Notes: generated by a model from the sequence alone, not told the origin. A DNA stretch of 64,000 bases from Scytonema hofmannii PCC 7110 (GCF_000346485.2 NZ_KQ976354.1:11118341-11182340); one strand, 5' to 3'; shown: positions 1 through 9,073, counted from the first letter of the stretch. Made by a program: numbers and translations.

Positions 1-136
1 CTGCATCTCCCATTTCTATAATTTGCTGATATGCTTTATGGTTTGTTTTTTCTCCAACAAATGATGAACCATTCACCTCTAATTCCCATAGAGTTACTAA
101 TTCCTTAAATTTCTGTGCTATGTCTGTTGTCAGCAT
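1..136 (-). CDS. Partial small hypothetical protein (N-terminal 45 residues)
   Basis: The reading frame is open from an ATG at 136 to the window edge. It begins MLTTDIAQKFKELVTLWELE and continues with an acidic, helical sequence ending near QQIIEMGDA. From memory this resembles the start of a family of roughly 100-residue cyanobacterial proteins of unknown function; I cannot run the search. It lies 111 bp downstream of the helicase stop on the same strand, so the two could be co-transcribed. No function is assigned. The C-terminus is outside the window. Confidence 0.6.
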   Translation of the reverse strand, partial: MLTTDIAQKFKELVTLWELEVNGSSFVGEKTNHKAYQQIIEMGDA

Positions 137-247
137 AATTATCTTGACCTTCACCTATTTAAATAATTAAACTATATGAACATACTAGTACAGCGCATTG
201 GAAATAACCTCGCGATTCAATTCCCGACGCTATTGCATATAAAAATG

Positions 248-3200
248 TTAACTTGGTTCGCTTCCCTGCTGCCACAATTCTTTCCAATTGTAGTTTACAC
301 TCGTGACGCCAAAATCCGGTTCTTTTTGAAAGGGACGCTGTACGTAGTGAATAACACAGGCATTATCTCGCACTTTATAAGTTCCCTGTGATTCTTTCAC
401 TTTCCACACATCACCTTCGGTAAATTTCTTGGATTTAGGTACTTGCACGAGTGCCAAAATAAAATTATCTGGCTTATTCAGAGCAGTGATAATTTCATTT
501 TTGGTGACTGTCACTGTATCAGATCCCTCTATCCGTCCCTTAACTTCAATAAATCGCAATTTTCCCGTATTGGGAATACGCGATTCTATATCATAGCCGC
601 ACTTATCAGCACTGACATCTTTTGGTTCGTAACCCAACTGCTTTTCTGCATCCAAAACTGCTTGCATTGCTAGTTGTTCTACTCTCTGCTTTTCCTGGGC
701 GAAGGTATCGGCTGTGGCTTGACGCTTTCCTTGCAGTCGTTGCAGTAACCCTATCGATACAACTAACGCACCTCCTACTACAACAGGAGGTAGGGGGGAA
801 AGACGGCTTTCTTGCTCTAATTCTCCCATCCGCTTTTGCAATCGTGCTTGTAGCTCGTCGGCTCTTGCTCTTGCTTTGGCTGAGTTAATTTTAGCATTCG
901 CCTTACCTGCCATTTCTTGCAGTTGCAAATCTTCTGCACGGCGATCCCAATAATTAATTTCCTTAATCAATCGGTCTTTTACCGCCGCCATTGTCTTGTC
1001 TATCAATTCCTCTTTGTGATGCTTTACTTCCTGTAAATGTTGGGGAACAATATGAGCGATTGCATAACTTGCTGCTTGAGCTTCAATATCTTTTCGCAAC
1101 CAAGTTTGTTCTAATATTGGCTCTAGCAGTGGTTGCATTTCTTCTGGGAGTGCTTGATAGTTTAAGTAAGGTGCATAACCCGCATTCCGTGCTTGTCCAG
1201 TTGGATCGATTTCTACATACTGCATCCGTCGCGATACGACTCGACGATTCCCCGTTACATCTGTCCGAGCATCTTGTATAGAATGTTCTAAATAAACTAA
1301 AGCACGAACTTGTTCGCCCGGATCGTTTTCATCGACTAAGATACTACCCTGTTTCAGAACATCTCTGTGGCGTTCGAGAATTAGGTCGATAGTAGCATCT
1401 AACAAAGGATGTCCGGGACAAACCAAGGCAGCTAGTGGTTTACCGGAAACGCTAATCAGTTGCTTGTCAAAACAAATCCTCTCGTAACGGGTGAGAATTG
1501 CTTCTCTAGTCCCTACAACCCGTCCTCGGTTGCGAATTATGGCTGGAACATAAGTAATTTCATAACGGTGAGATTCCCGTTCCCTGACTGTTCCGCCTAA
1601 CTTTTGAAAAGCTTCCAAGAAAAACGAAGCAACGAAATGCGGTTGCAATTTTCTGGCTTCGGCTCGTTCCATTTCTTCTCGAATTTGCCGTACCTTAGAA
1701 ATATCCATTGCATCCCGTGCTAGAGCTTTTTCTTCTAATAACTGTTGCAAGCGCTGACGATCTAAGCAATCGGCAACAACTTTGGTGAGTCGCTCTTTCA
1801 CTTCCAGAGAATCACCATAGCGAATTGCCTCAATCAAAAGTTCCCGCAGTTGCACGCCGTCAATGGCTTTGCCCAGAACATCAAAAACTTTACCTCCCAA
1901 GGCATCCTGCTCGACTTCCAGCTTTTTCAACAGTGCTAAGTAGACATCACCTTCACGAGTTTCCTTCGCAACCAAATTCCACAGGTGACAAACTTCAGTT
2001 TGCCCAATACGGTGAATGCGACCAAAACGCTGTTCCAAGCGGTTGGGGTTCCAGGGCAAATCGTAATTCACCATAAGGTGCGCTCGTTGCAGGTTAATGC
2101 CTTCTCCAGCAGCATCTGTCGCAATCAATACTTGTACGTCAGGATCTTGGGTAAATGCTTCTTGGGATTTTCGCCTTTCTTCTCGCCCCATCCCCCCGTG
2201 AATTGTTGCTATAGCTTCGGGGTTTCCCAAGAGGGTACTAATCTGCTGTGTTAAGTAATTTAACGTATCGCGATGTTCGGTAAATATGACGAGTTTGCGG
2301 CGGTGACCCTTGGCATCAAACAGTTCTGCTTCATTTTGTAGAATCTGGGAAAGTTCCTCCCACTTTCTATCCGTACCTCCACGACGAACTTTTAAGGCAA
2401 GCTGCTCTAATTGCTGTAACTGAGCAATCTCTACTTTGAGTTCAGCAATGGTTCTTGCAGCAGAAGCTTGGTCAACCACTTCTTCTTCTGTTGCTTCTCG
2501 TTCATCACTGGGGCTATCTTCTTCAAATTCCTCTACATCTTCAATTACGACTCCGAATATATCAATTCGGGCATCATTGCCTCGTTTGAGTAATTCTTCT
2601 TCTCGCAAGCGTTTTTGTAACCGTTCCCGTCGCCGTCGCAGTGACTGATAGATAGCTTCTGGAGAAGATGCCAAGCGGCGCTGTAAAATCGTCAAAGCAA
2701 AGCCTACAGTTCCTTTGCGTCCTTGATTGTCAAGGGCATCAGCACGGTTAAACTCTTCGCGAACATACTCGGTAACCTGTTTGTAAAGCACCGCTTCTAA
2801 GTCGGAAAGTTCGTAATCGACAGTAGAAGCGCAGCGTTCGGGAAATAGAGGAGTGCCATCAAATTTCAACAAATCTTCTTTGACCAACCGCCGCATCAAG
2901 TCGGAGGTGTCGCAAACGTGAACTCCATCTCGGAATCTACCCTCAAAGCGATCGCCATCTAACAACGCCATGAAGAGTTGAAAGTCTTCTTCCTTACCGT
3001 TGTGAGGTGTAGCAGTCATGAGCAAGAAATGCCGGGTAATACTGGAAAGCAACTTACCTAGCTTGTAGCGCTTTGTTTCTTTAATATCACCGCCAAAAAA
3101 GGAGGCAGACATTTTGTGTGCTTCATCGCAAATCACCAAATCCCAATCAGTTTGGGCTAGTTTCGCAAGTAGGTCATCGTCACGGCTCAATTTATCTAGA

Positions 3201-3811
3201 CGTGCAATGACTAGAGGCATTTCTGCCAAAGCATTGCCTGTACGGGCGGCTTCAATGCGATCGTTGGTGAGGATTTCAAACGGGAGGTGAAAGCGCTGGT
3301 ATAATTCATCTTGCCACTGAGCAGCGAGACTGCCCGGACAAACTACAAGACAGCGGTGTAAGTCACCTCGGACAGAAAGTTCTGCCATCAGCAATCCCGC
3401 CATAATCGTTTTCCCTGCACCGGGATCGTCAGCCAGTAGAAACCGCAAGGGTTGGCGAGCGAGCATTTCCCCATAAACTGCCGTAATTTGATGGGGAAGG
3501 GGTTCGACTAGGGATGTGTGTACTGCTAGTAGGGGGTCAAAAAGGTGTGCTAAACGAATGCGGTGTGCTTCTGAAACCAGACGTAATAACGAGCTATCGG
3601 CGTTAAAACTCCAAGGACGGTCTTGAGTAACGCTTTCCAGTGTGGTTTCGCGATCGCGATACAATAACTCATTTCCCGGACGACCACTGGTGTCTTTGTA
3701 TGTTAATTCTATAACATCAGAGCCAAACCATTTTATGTCAACAACTGTAACCGCTTGATTGAGTAAAATGCCTCTGACTATTGCCCCTTTAACCAATTCC
3801 TCTAGTCGCAT
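248..3811 (-). CDS. SNF2/DEAH-type helicase with C-terminal DUF3883 (restriction-like) domain
   Basis: A 1187-residue superfamily 2 helicase. Walker A (DDPGAGKT) is near residues 128-135, the DEAH box (ICDEAHK) near 227-233, and motif III TATPHNG near 266. The C-terminal helicase lobe has DAAGEGINLQ and the arginine-finger motif QRFGRIHRIGQ, typical of the SNF2/RapA-like branch. After a long charged linker, the last ~100 residues contain GYDIESR followed by RFIEVKGR. This D...ExK pattern is that of DUF3883, a PD-(D/E)XK-like domain often fused to defence helicases. Such proteins are found as stand-alone defence helicases and, as DrmD-like proteins, in DISARM class 1. No methylase, drmA, drmB or drmC is visible here, so DISARM membership is not supported. 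The start is ATG at 3811 without a clear Shine-Dalgarno. Confidence 0.88.
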   Translation of the reverse strand: MRLEELVKGAIVRGILLNQAVTVVDIKWFGSDVIELTYKDTSGRPGNELLYRDRETTLESVTQDRPWSFNADSSLLRLVSEAHRIRLAHLFDPLLAVHTSLVEPLPHQITAVYGEMLARQPLRFLLADDPGAGKTIMAGLLMAELSVRGDLHRCLVVCPGSLAAQWQDELYQRFHLPFEILTNDRIEAARTGNALAEMPLVIARLDKLSRDDDLLAKLAQTDWDLVICDEAHKMSASFFGGDIKETKRYKLGKLLSSITRHFLLMTATPHNGKEEDFQLFMALLDGDRFEGRFRDGVHVCDTSDLMRRLVKEDLLKFDGTPLFPERCASTVDYELSDLEAVLYKQVTEYVREEFNRADALDNQGRKGTVGFALTILQRRLASSPEAIYQSLRRRRERLQKRLREEELLKRGNDARIDIFGVVIEDVEEFEEDSPSDEREATEEEVVDQASAARTIAELKVEIAQLQQLEQLALKVRRGGTDRKWEELSQILQNEAELFDAKGHRRKLVIFTEHRDTLNYLTQQISTLLGNPEAIATIHGGMGREERRKSQEAFTQDPDVQVLIATDAAGEGINLQRAHLMVNYDLPWNPNRLEQRFGRIHRIGQTEVCHLWNLVAKETREGDVYLALLKKLEVEQDALGGKVFDVLGKAIDGVQLRELLIEAIRYGDSLEVKERLTKVVADCLDRQRLQQLLEEKALARDAMDISKVRQIREEMERAEARKLQPHFVASFFLEAFQKLGGTVRERESHRYEITYVPAIIRNRGRVVGTREAILTRYERICFDKQLISVSGKPLAALVCPGHPLLDATIDLILERHRDVLKQGSILVDENDPGEQVRALVYLEHSIQDARTDVTGNRRVVSRRMQYVEIDPTGQARNAGYAPYLNYQALPEEMQPLLEPILEQTWLRKDIEAQAASYAIAHIVPQHLQEVKHHKEELIDKTMAAVKDRLIKEINYWDRRAEDLQLQEMAGKANAKINSAKARARADELQARLQKRMGELEQESRLSPLPPVVVGGALVVSIGLLQRLQGKRQATADTFAQEKQRVEQLAMQAVLDAEKQLGYEPKDVSADKCGYDIESRIPNTGKLRFIEVKGRIEGSDTVTVTKNEIITALNKPDNFILALVQVPKSKKFTEGDVWKVKESQGTYKVRDNACVIHYVQRPFQKEPDFGVTSVNYNWKELWQQGSEPS

Positions 3812-4090
3812 TGCTCGCGAATCTTTTAGGTCTAATATTATTTTATGTTATGGATTGGGCGGGAAGAGAAATTTTGATTTTGTAACGAAGTGTAAAATTT
3901 TTAGCTTCGATTTGTAGTTGAGATGCACGCGAAGACAGCGCTACTACGAACCAATTATGTTACGAACCCAACTATGCTCTTGTGGTACGGGCGAGGACGC
4001 CCGTACCACAAGAATTAGGTTGATTAAGATTGTGCAAGTTAAACAATTCTGAGCTTAATCTTCAATTCACAATTAGCAATTAGCAATTAA
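3812..4090. other. Intergenic region with dispersed palindrome and short repeats
   Basis: No gene is seen. It holds a perfect palindrome at 3979-4012 (listed separately) and a short AATTAGCAATT-type tandem repeat at about 4066-4088, just behind the ABC-F stop. Confidence 0.5.
3979..4012. repeat. Dispersed palindromic repeat, 15-bp arms
   Basis: The arm CTTGTGGTACGGGCG is followed by the loop AGGA and its exact complement. Related palindromes recur at 11994-12198 and 43984-44050, so this is a mobile-type cyanobacterial repeat. It could also act as a terminator for the ABC-F gene, whose stop is at 4091, although no T-tract follows. Confidence 0.75.
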
Positions 4091-6019
4091 CTAAGACTCC
4101 CTTTCAGCCAATTCCAACCATCGTTCAGTTGCTGTATCAATTGCTTGCTTTAAAGTTTCTACTTGTTCGTAGAGTTTCTGCACTTGGCTGTAGTTACCAG
4201 GAGGAACTTTTGTCAGTGCTTTTTCCGCTTCTGTTTTTTGAGTTTCTAGCTGAGCAATTTTCCCTTCTAATTGTTCAAATTCGCGCTTCTCCCAATTGGA
4301 TAATCCTCGCTTTTTCGCTGTTCCATTCTCTTGAGAGTGAGACTTTGCATCTAATGTCTCATTTTTGACTTTCTCTTTGGTAGGAGCGCTTTGTTGCAGC
4401 TGTTCTTCTTCTGCTTTCTTATAATCTAAATAAACCGAGTAATTGCCTGGATACTGTCGAATATTTCCACCTTCTTCAAAAGCCAATATAGTGTCTACTG
4501 TCCTATCTAGAAAATAGCGATCGTGAGAGACAACGATCGCACAACCAGAAAAATCCTCTAGATAATCTTCCAGTACTGCCAAAGTCTGAACGTCCAAATC
4601 GTTCGTCGGTTCATCTAATATTAGGACATTGGGCGCACCCATCAAAATACGTAGCAGAAATAACCGTTGTTTTTCTCCTCCAGAAAGTTTGTGAATGGGA
4701 GCATATTGTTGGTTACCTGGAAACAAAAAGCGCTCTAGCATTTGGGAGGCAGTAATTCTCGTGCCATCCGCTATACTGACAAATTCTCCTTCTTCTTTAA
4801 TGTAGTCAATCACGCGCTGATTTTCGTTCAATGCCGATAGCAATTCTTCAGAATGTTGATCGAAATAACCAATGTGAATGGTAGAACCGATGTCTACAAG
4901 CCCGGAATCTGGAGTACTGCGTCCCGTAATGATGTTTAGTAAAGTGGATTTACCCGCACCATTACTACCAATGATACCAACTCGGTCTTCCGGGCTAAAT
5001 TCGTAGGTAAAATCTTTGATTAATGTTCTTTCATTATAAGCCTTAGATACGTTATTAATTTCAATAACTTTTTTGCCGATACGACGACTTACTGTAGAAA
5101 TATCAACTTTACCTTGAACTTGTTTAAACTCTGTTTCCCTCATTGCCTGAATGCGGTCAATTCTGGCTTTTTGTTTCGTACTGCGGGCTTTGGGTCCCCG
5201 TTTTAACCATTCCAATTCACGCCGCAAGACACCTTGATGTTTTCGTTGGCTGCTAACAGCAGAGTCTTCCGCTAATGCCTTCTTTTCTAAGTAGTAGGAG
5301 TAGTTACCTGCGTAGGTGTAAATGTCTCCTCGGTCAATTTCAATAATCCGATTGGTGACTTTATCCAAAAAGTAGCGATCGTGAGTTATCAGTAAGAGTG
5401 CGCCACGATAACGATTTAAGTAACTTTGCAACCACTCTACAGAATTGGCGTCTAAATGGTTTGTCGGTTCATCCATGAGCAACAAATCAGGTTCTGACAG
5501 CAAAGCCGTAGCCAAAGCGATTCGTTTGCGATAACCACCAGATAAAGTGCCAACAAGAGCATTAAAGTCTGTGATGCCTAATTGTGAAAGAATGATTTTA
5601 GCATTTGTTTCCAGTTCCCAAGCATTAATTGAGTCCATCCGCTGCATGACGGAAGATAAACGCGATAGCAACTGTTTATTTTCTGGTGTATGGGCTAATT
5701 TATCGGAAAGTTCTTCATACTCCCGCACTAAAGTCATTTGTTCGCCACTGTCAGCAAAAACTTGCTCTAAAACTGTGTGGTTTTCATCGACTTCTGGTTG
5801 TTGGGGTAGATATATGATTTTAGCACCAGAATTGGCTAGAATTTGACCGCTATCAATCGGTTCTAATCCGGCAATCATTTTTAACAATGTGGATTTTCCA
5901 GAACCATTGGTTCCAATTAATCCGACTTTATCATTTGCATCTAGGCTAAAACTTGCCTCTTTGAGAATTTCTTTGATACCAAAATCTTTTTTAACTGATT
6001 GTAGTGTGATAATACTCAT
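4091..6019 (-). CDS. uup: ABC-F family ATPase, Uup-like
   Basis: A 642-residue protein with two ABC ATPase domains in one chain and no membrane segments, which defines the ABC-F family (ribosome-associated translation or ribosome-rescue factors). The first Walker A (GTNGSGKST) is at residues 36-44, with signature LSGGYRKR and Walker B LLLMDEPTNHLD. The second domain has GSNGAGKST, LSGGEKQR and VLILDEPTNDLD. The linker contains RRELEWLKRGPKAR, which resembles the Uup group more than EttA. The C-terminal ~90 residues form a charged coiled coil, also a Uup feature. It is monocistronic: the upstream 300 bp is repeat-containing and the next gene runs the other way. The start is ATG at 6019 with no strong Shine-Dalgarno. 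Confidence 0.9.
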   Translation of the reverse strand: MSIITLQSVKKDFGIKEILKEASFSLDANDKVGLIGTNGSGKSTLLKMIAGLEPIDSGQILANSGAKIIYLPQQPEVDENHTVLEQVFADSGEQMTLVREYEELSDKLAHTPENKQLLSRLSSVMQRMDSINAWELETNAKIILSQLGITDFNALVGTLSGGYRKRIALATALLSEPDLLLMDEPTNHLDANSVEWLQSYLNRYRGALLLITHDRYFLDKVTNRIIEIDRGDIYTYAGNYSYYLEKKALAEDSAVSSQRKHQGVLRRELEWLKRGPKARSTKQKARIDRIQAMRETEFKQVQGKVDISTVSRRIGKKVIEINNVSKAYNERTLIKDFTYEFSPEDRVGIIGSNGAGKSTLLNIITGRSTPDSGLVDIGSTIHIGYFDQHSEELLSALNENQRVIDYIKEEGEFVSIADGTRITASQMLERFLFPGNQQYAPIHKLSGGEKQRLFLLRILMGAPNVLILDEPTNDLDVQTLAVLEDYLEDFSGCAIVVSHDRYFLDRTVDTILAFEEGGNIRQYPGNYSVYLDYKKAEEEQLQQSAPTKEKVKNETLDAKSHSQENGTAKKRGLSNWEKREFEQLEGKIAQLETQKTEAEKALTKVPPGNYSQVQKLYEQVETLKQAIDTATERWLELAERES

Positions 6020-6297
6020 AATATTTGGTTAGTGGTTAGTTGTTAGTAGGGGCGCAAGGCTTTGCGCCCGTACAGTGGTTGGTACATTGAGAAATCCGGG
6101 AACTACAGATGAACGCAGACGGTTGATTGCTCTTCCGAATGATAATGTTATCAATACCTCTTTTGAGTTTGGTTAAGATTTATTGTAGCAAGCAAATAAC
6201 CACTTACCTCCAACTAAACACACTAATCTAAGGGGAAATGCTTAAATACATTGTTGACTTTGCCTTGAAATTAAAGTTACTTAGAGAAGGAGTAATT
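6020..6297. other. Intergenic region between divergent genes, repeat-containing
   Basis: This stretch separates the divergent ABC-F gene and DUF6932/XRE pair. It starts with a TTAGTGGTTAGTTGTTAG heptamer-type repeat (about 6027-6048), followed by an imperfect palindrome at 6050-6074. The rest is AT-rich and presumably contains both promoters; I cannot place them with confidence. Confidence 0.45.
6050..6074. repeat. Dispersed palindrome (GGGCGCAA...TTGCGCCC type)
   Basis: GGGGCGCAA and TTGCGCCC arms surround a 4-nt loop. The same repeat recurs near 29074 (imperfect) and, as a perfect copy, at 57695-57722. Confidence 0.65.
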
Positions 6298-6318
6298 ATG
6301 ATATGTGCTAAGGTGTGA
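6298..6318 (+). other. Possible 6-codon upstream ORF with strong RBS
   Basis: AGAAGGAG at 6284-6291 is an excellent Shine-Dalgarno placed 6 nt before an ATG at 6298. That frame encodes only MICAKV before TGA at 6316-6318, 4 nt before the ATG at 6323 of the DUF6932 gene. It may couple translation into the downstream pair, or it may be chance. Translation is not proven. Confidence 0.35.
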
Positions 6319-6322
6319 GTTA

Positions 6323-6775
6323 ATGATTCCGGAGTTTGACGAAAATGGTAATTTGCCACTAGGCATTCATTTCTGTGAGTGGGAGGAGTTTGTCGAACGA
6401 TTTGGTACTACACCGCGTCGGTTGAAATTGATAGATGGACTAAAAAAAGCAATGGAGCAACTCAAAGAAGCTGAGTGTCCTACTATTTATATAGATGGTA
6501 GTTTTGTTACCAGTAAACAAAATCCTGGAGATTTTGATGCATGCTGGGAAGATAATGGAGTTAATGTTAGCTATCTAAAATTTATAGCGCCTACTTTATA
6601 TAATTTTACAGTTATGCGTGTCGAACAGAAAGTTAAGTATAGAGGTGAAATTTTTTCCTCGAATTATCCTGCTAATGAATCGGGTATGGTTTATATAGAT
6701 TTTTTTCAATTTGATACAAGAACGAATACACGTAAAGGGATTATCGCTATAGATTTAGTGAGGTGGGAACCATGA
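6323..6775 (+). CDS. DUF6932 nucleotidyltransferase-fold protein, putative toxin of a TA pair
   Basis: A 150-residue protein starting MIPEFDENGNLPLGIH, which I recognise as the DUF6932 signature. The central segment IDGSFVTSKQNPGDFDACW fits the GS-x(n)-DxD nucleotidyltransferase active-site pattern, as in MNT- and AbiEii-type proteins. ATG at 6323 is chosen because it gives the conserved family N-terminus and has AAGGTG 7 nt upstream; a GTG at 6305 in the same frame is the alternative. Its stop overlaps the next gene's ATG (ATGA), so the two are translationally coupled. Pairing with an HTH protein suggests a toxin-antitoxin module; that function is inferred from organisation only. Confidence 0.72.
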   Translation: MIPEFDENGNLPLGIHFCEWEEFVERFGTTPRRLKLIDGLKKAMEQLKEAECPTIYIDGSFVTSKQNPGDFDACWEDNGVNVSYLKFIAPTLYNFTVMRVEQKVKYRGEIFSSNYPANESGMVYIDFFQFDTRTNTRKGIIAIDLVRWEP

Positions 6776-7314
6776 TGATTAAAAATGACCAACAGTTACG
6801 CAATACAAAGGAATGGTTACAGCGATTTGAACAATCTGTAGCCGAACTAGATAATAATGATACTTTAAAAGCAGACCTTACACGCTGGAAGTTGCATAGA
6901 GATTCATACCAGAGCCAAGTTGATGAGTTAAAGGAAAAAATTGCTGAATATGAAGCCCTCGTTAATCACGATTATTTGAAACCAATTGTCCTAAAAATTA
7001 ATGAGATTAATCATCTACCTCAGATCCTAATTAAAGCACGTATGGCAGCTAAACTTAGTCAAAAGGAACTAGCTGACTTAGCAGGACTAACAGAGGAACA
7101 AATTAAGCTTTATGAAGATAAAGATTACGAGGGGGCTAGTTTTTTAGATGTGCTGGCAGTATTTGATGCATTGGAGATAAAAATCCAAGCAGGTGAGTTT
7201 TTAGTTCCTTTAGATACTTTAAGAAGAACACCAATTACTAAAGATGAATTAATATCATCTCATCAAGAAAAGAGGAATCAAAACCAACAAACAATTCAAG
7301 AACTACAAGCTTAA
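6772..7314 (+). CDS. XRE-family HTH protein with N-terminal coiled coil, putative antitoxin
   Basis: A 180-residue protein. Residues 1-70 are charged and helical (coiled-coil-like). A Cro/CI-type HTH follows near residues 85-140, with the pattern KARMAAKLSQKELADLAGL and then EEQIKLYEDKDYEG. This matches HigA-type antitoxins, in which the HTH autoregulates the operon. The ATG at 6772 overlaps the DUF6932 stop by 4 nt; the in-frame upstream start at 6763 is less likely. The C-terminal tail is Gln/Asn rich. The partner context makes an antitoxin role likely, but no experiment is implied. Confidence 0.7.
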   Translation: MMIKNDQQLRNTKEWLQRFEQSVAELDNNDTLKADLTRWKLHRDSYQSQVDELKEKIAEYEALVNHDYLKPIVLKINEINHLPQILIKARMAAKLSQKELADLAGLTEEQIKLYEDKDYEGASFLDVLAVFDALEIKIQAGEFLVPLDTLRRTPITKDELISSHQEKRNQNQQTIQELQA

Positions 7315-7451
7315 CCAAGTTTACATTTTAACTGACTCTGAAGTAATGCCTGTTGCTCTGGTTCTACAGTTTTTTTGCATTGTATTAAAAAGGAGAGCAA
7401 TGCCCATCTTTTGAATACAAGCAGCACGAACAACAGGTAACTAACTAATAA

Positions 7452-7868
7452 CTAAACAAACAAATCAAGAGGTAAATGCCCAAACATTTCATTAACTCCT
7501 CCCTGAGAATAAGATTGACAGCTAACAAGTACACCACGATGATGTCCTGAGTAAGAATCAAGGTAGCACAAGCCATTTTTCCCATTTAATTTGATGTAGA
7601 CTGGACCCTCCATCATAGGTAGATCGCTAGGTGCTTCATAACCAAAGGCATGGGAATAAGTTTTCATTGCCAACATTCCTTCTTCAGCAGTATCAGCACA
7701 GATACCTAAAATTTGATAGTCAGAAAGATTTGCAAATAAAATTAACGCTTCACGGACTGCAGCCTTTTCTGATGATTTGAGATTGGGGGCAATGTCTACG
7801 CAGTTAAATTTATTAAGAATTTTTTTAGCTTCTTGAATGTTCAAATTGTTTTGTTGTCGATTGGTCAT
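7452..7868 (-). CDS. DUF1824 family protein
   Basis: A 138-residue protein of the cyanobacterium- and plastid-lineage family DUF1824, of unknown function. The conserved core begins NIQEAKKILNKFNCV and includes LSDYQILGICADT and the C-terminal GHHRGVLVSCQSY. ATG at 7868 is preferred because the alternative ATG at 7904 lies inside a TGACCAG-type tandem repeat, so the extra 12 residues would be repeat-encoded. Neither start has a strong Shine-Dalgarno. It lies about 75 bp downstream of the SPFH gene on the same strand, separated by the repeat. Confidence 0.8.
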   Translation of the reverse strand: MTNRQQNNLNIQEAKKILNKFNCVDIAPNLKSSEKAAVREALILFANLSDYQILGICADTAEEGMLAMKTYSHAFGYEAPSDLPMMEGPVYIKLNGKNGLCYLDSYSGHHRGVLVSCQSYSQGGVNEMFGHLPLDLFV

Positions 7869-7901
7869 ATATGAATTTATGATCCTTGATGTGTTATTCG
7901 T

Positions 7902-7962
7902 CATTGGTCACTGGTTACTGGTCACTGGTCACTGGTCACTGATTACCGATCGCTAGTCACTG
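7902..7962. repeat. Short tandem repeat, CTGGTCA (TGACCAG) heptamer
   Basis: About eight heptamer units with variants (CTGGTTA, CTGATTA) fill the gap between the SPFH and DUF1824 genes. The repeat supplies the last codons and stop of the SPFH gene. Sister arrays occur at 38011-38068, 51475-51510, 53611-53650 and within 59054-59231. Confidence 0.85.
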
Positions 7963-8794
7963 TATTGCCTAAGTTAAAAAGAAATGGCGCGCTACTCTTA
8001 GAATCGCTATCCATAACCAGAACTTTTGGCATTTGAGCACCGCCACTTTTCCAAGCTTCAATAGCTTCTTTCTGCAAAACTAACTGTCCCCCTTGAGCTT
8101 TCAACGTTTCGGCTAATAGTCTTTGGGCTTCTGCTTTACCCTTAGCACGATTGATATCTGCTTGTGCTTCTTGTTCAGCTTCTTGTGCTACATAAACTGC
8201 TCTTTGTGCTCTTTGTTCGGCAATTTGTTTTTCTTCTACTGCTCTAGCAAACTCTGGAGAAAACGTTAAGTCTACTACACTAGTATCCAGTACTATTATT
8301 CCATATTTATCTAAGCGTTGCCCCAAGGCTGCGTCAAAGTCTTCTTTTAATTCACTCCTTTTAGTAATAGCTTCTTCTACTGTTCTTCTGGCAGCTGCAA
8401 TTTTGAAGGATTCTTGTGTTTGTGGGGCAATAATTTTGGTAACAATATTTTCTAGTGTCCCTTGTTTCCTTCTAATTTGAACAACCTGGATGGGGTCGAT
8501 GCGAAAGTTAATTGCAAATCTTGCTGTTAAAGTTTGCAAATCCTTTGTCGAACTCTCTGCAGGAACCTCAAACTTTTGTACTGTTAAATCATACACATCC
8601 ACTACTGAAATAAAAGGTGGTATGAGGTGGATACCTTCTATCAAAACTCCATCTTTAGCTTTACCCAAAATACTCAGTACCCCTGCTTGTCCGGGGTTGA
8701 TAATAATGAAGGAATTTAAGCTTAAAGCGACAAGTATCGCCGCTACAATTCCCAAAACTGTGATTTGCCAATTTGCAAACTGCTGATTTTTCAA
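7943..8794 (-). CDS. Prohibitin-like SPFH/Band 7 membrane protein
   Basis: A 283-residue protein. It has one N-terminal transmembrane helix (residues about 10-32), then an SPFH domain (IINPGQAGVLSILGK through VVDLTFSPEFARAVEEK), then an Ala/Gln/Glu-rich coiled coil (EKQIAEQRAQRAVY onward). This is the prohibitin pattern; cyanobacterial homologues form membrane-anchored ring oligomers. The start codon is TTG at 8794, supported by a strong AAGGAGAGAAGG upstream on the minus strand. The final residues TVTSDR plus the stop are encoded by the TGACCAG heptamer repeat, so the C-terminus was probably altered by repeat insertion. Confidence 0.88.
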   Translation of the reverse strand: MKNQQFANWQITVLGIVAAILVALSLNSFIIINPGQAGVLSILGKAKDGVLIEGIHLIPPFISVVDVYDLTVQKFEVPAESSTKDLQTLTARFAINFRIDPIQVVQIRRKQGTLENIVTKIIAPQTQESFKIAAARRTVEEAITKRSELKEDFDAALGQRLDKYGIIVLDTSVVDLTFSPEFARAVEEKQIAEQRAQRAVYVAQEAEQEAQADINRAKGKAEAQRLLAETLKAQGGQLVLQKEAIEAWKSGGAQMPKVLVMDSDSKSSAPFLFNLGNTVTSDR

Positions 8795-8810
8795 TTCCTT
8801 CTCTCCTTCA

Positions 8811-8885
8811 AATTTTGGATTAACCGATTTTGGATTTTAGATTTTGGATTTGGATTTTGGATTAACCGATTTTGAGTTTTGGATG
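8811..8885. repeat. Short tandem repeat, GATTTTGGATT type
   Basis: Degenerate tandem copies of GATTTTGGATT/TAACCGATTTTG lie directly upstream of the SPFH gene. No coding content. Confidence 0.7.
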
Positions 8886-8990
8886 GAAAAGCTTTACATT
8901 TGAACTGTCTTAACCTTAGCAAACAATACTAAGTAGAAGCTCTCAGATCGAGTGTAAAACACTCAAAACTAGTACAACTTTTTATCCTTC

Positions 8991-9034
8991 TGCCCAATCC
9001 CCGATGCCCAATGCCCAATGCCCAATGCCCAATC
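8991..9034. repeat. Short tandem repeat, ATGCCCA heptamer
   Basis: Five near-perfect ATGCCCA/ATCCCCG units. The first possible ATG of the following exporter frame (9011) is inside this repeat, which argues against that start. Confidence 0.85.
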
Positions 9035-9073
9035 GTCGTGCTACTATTCAGATCCAAGCATCTACTTACGACA

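Noticed and set aside
248-3811. DISARM defence system
   Set aside because: Only a DrmD-like helicase is present; drmA, drmB, drmC and a methylase are not in the window.
9011-9073. N-terminal extension of the ABC exporter from ATG 9011
   Set aside because: The ATG lies in the ATGCCCA tandem repeat and the added residues do not look like family sequence.
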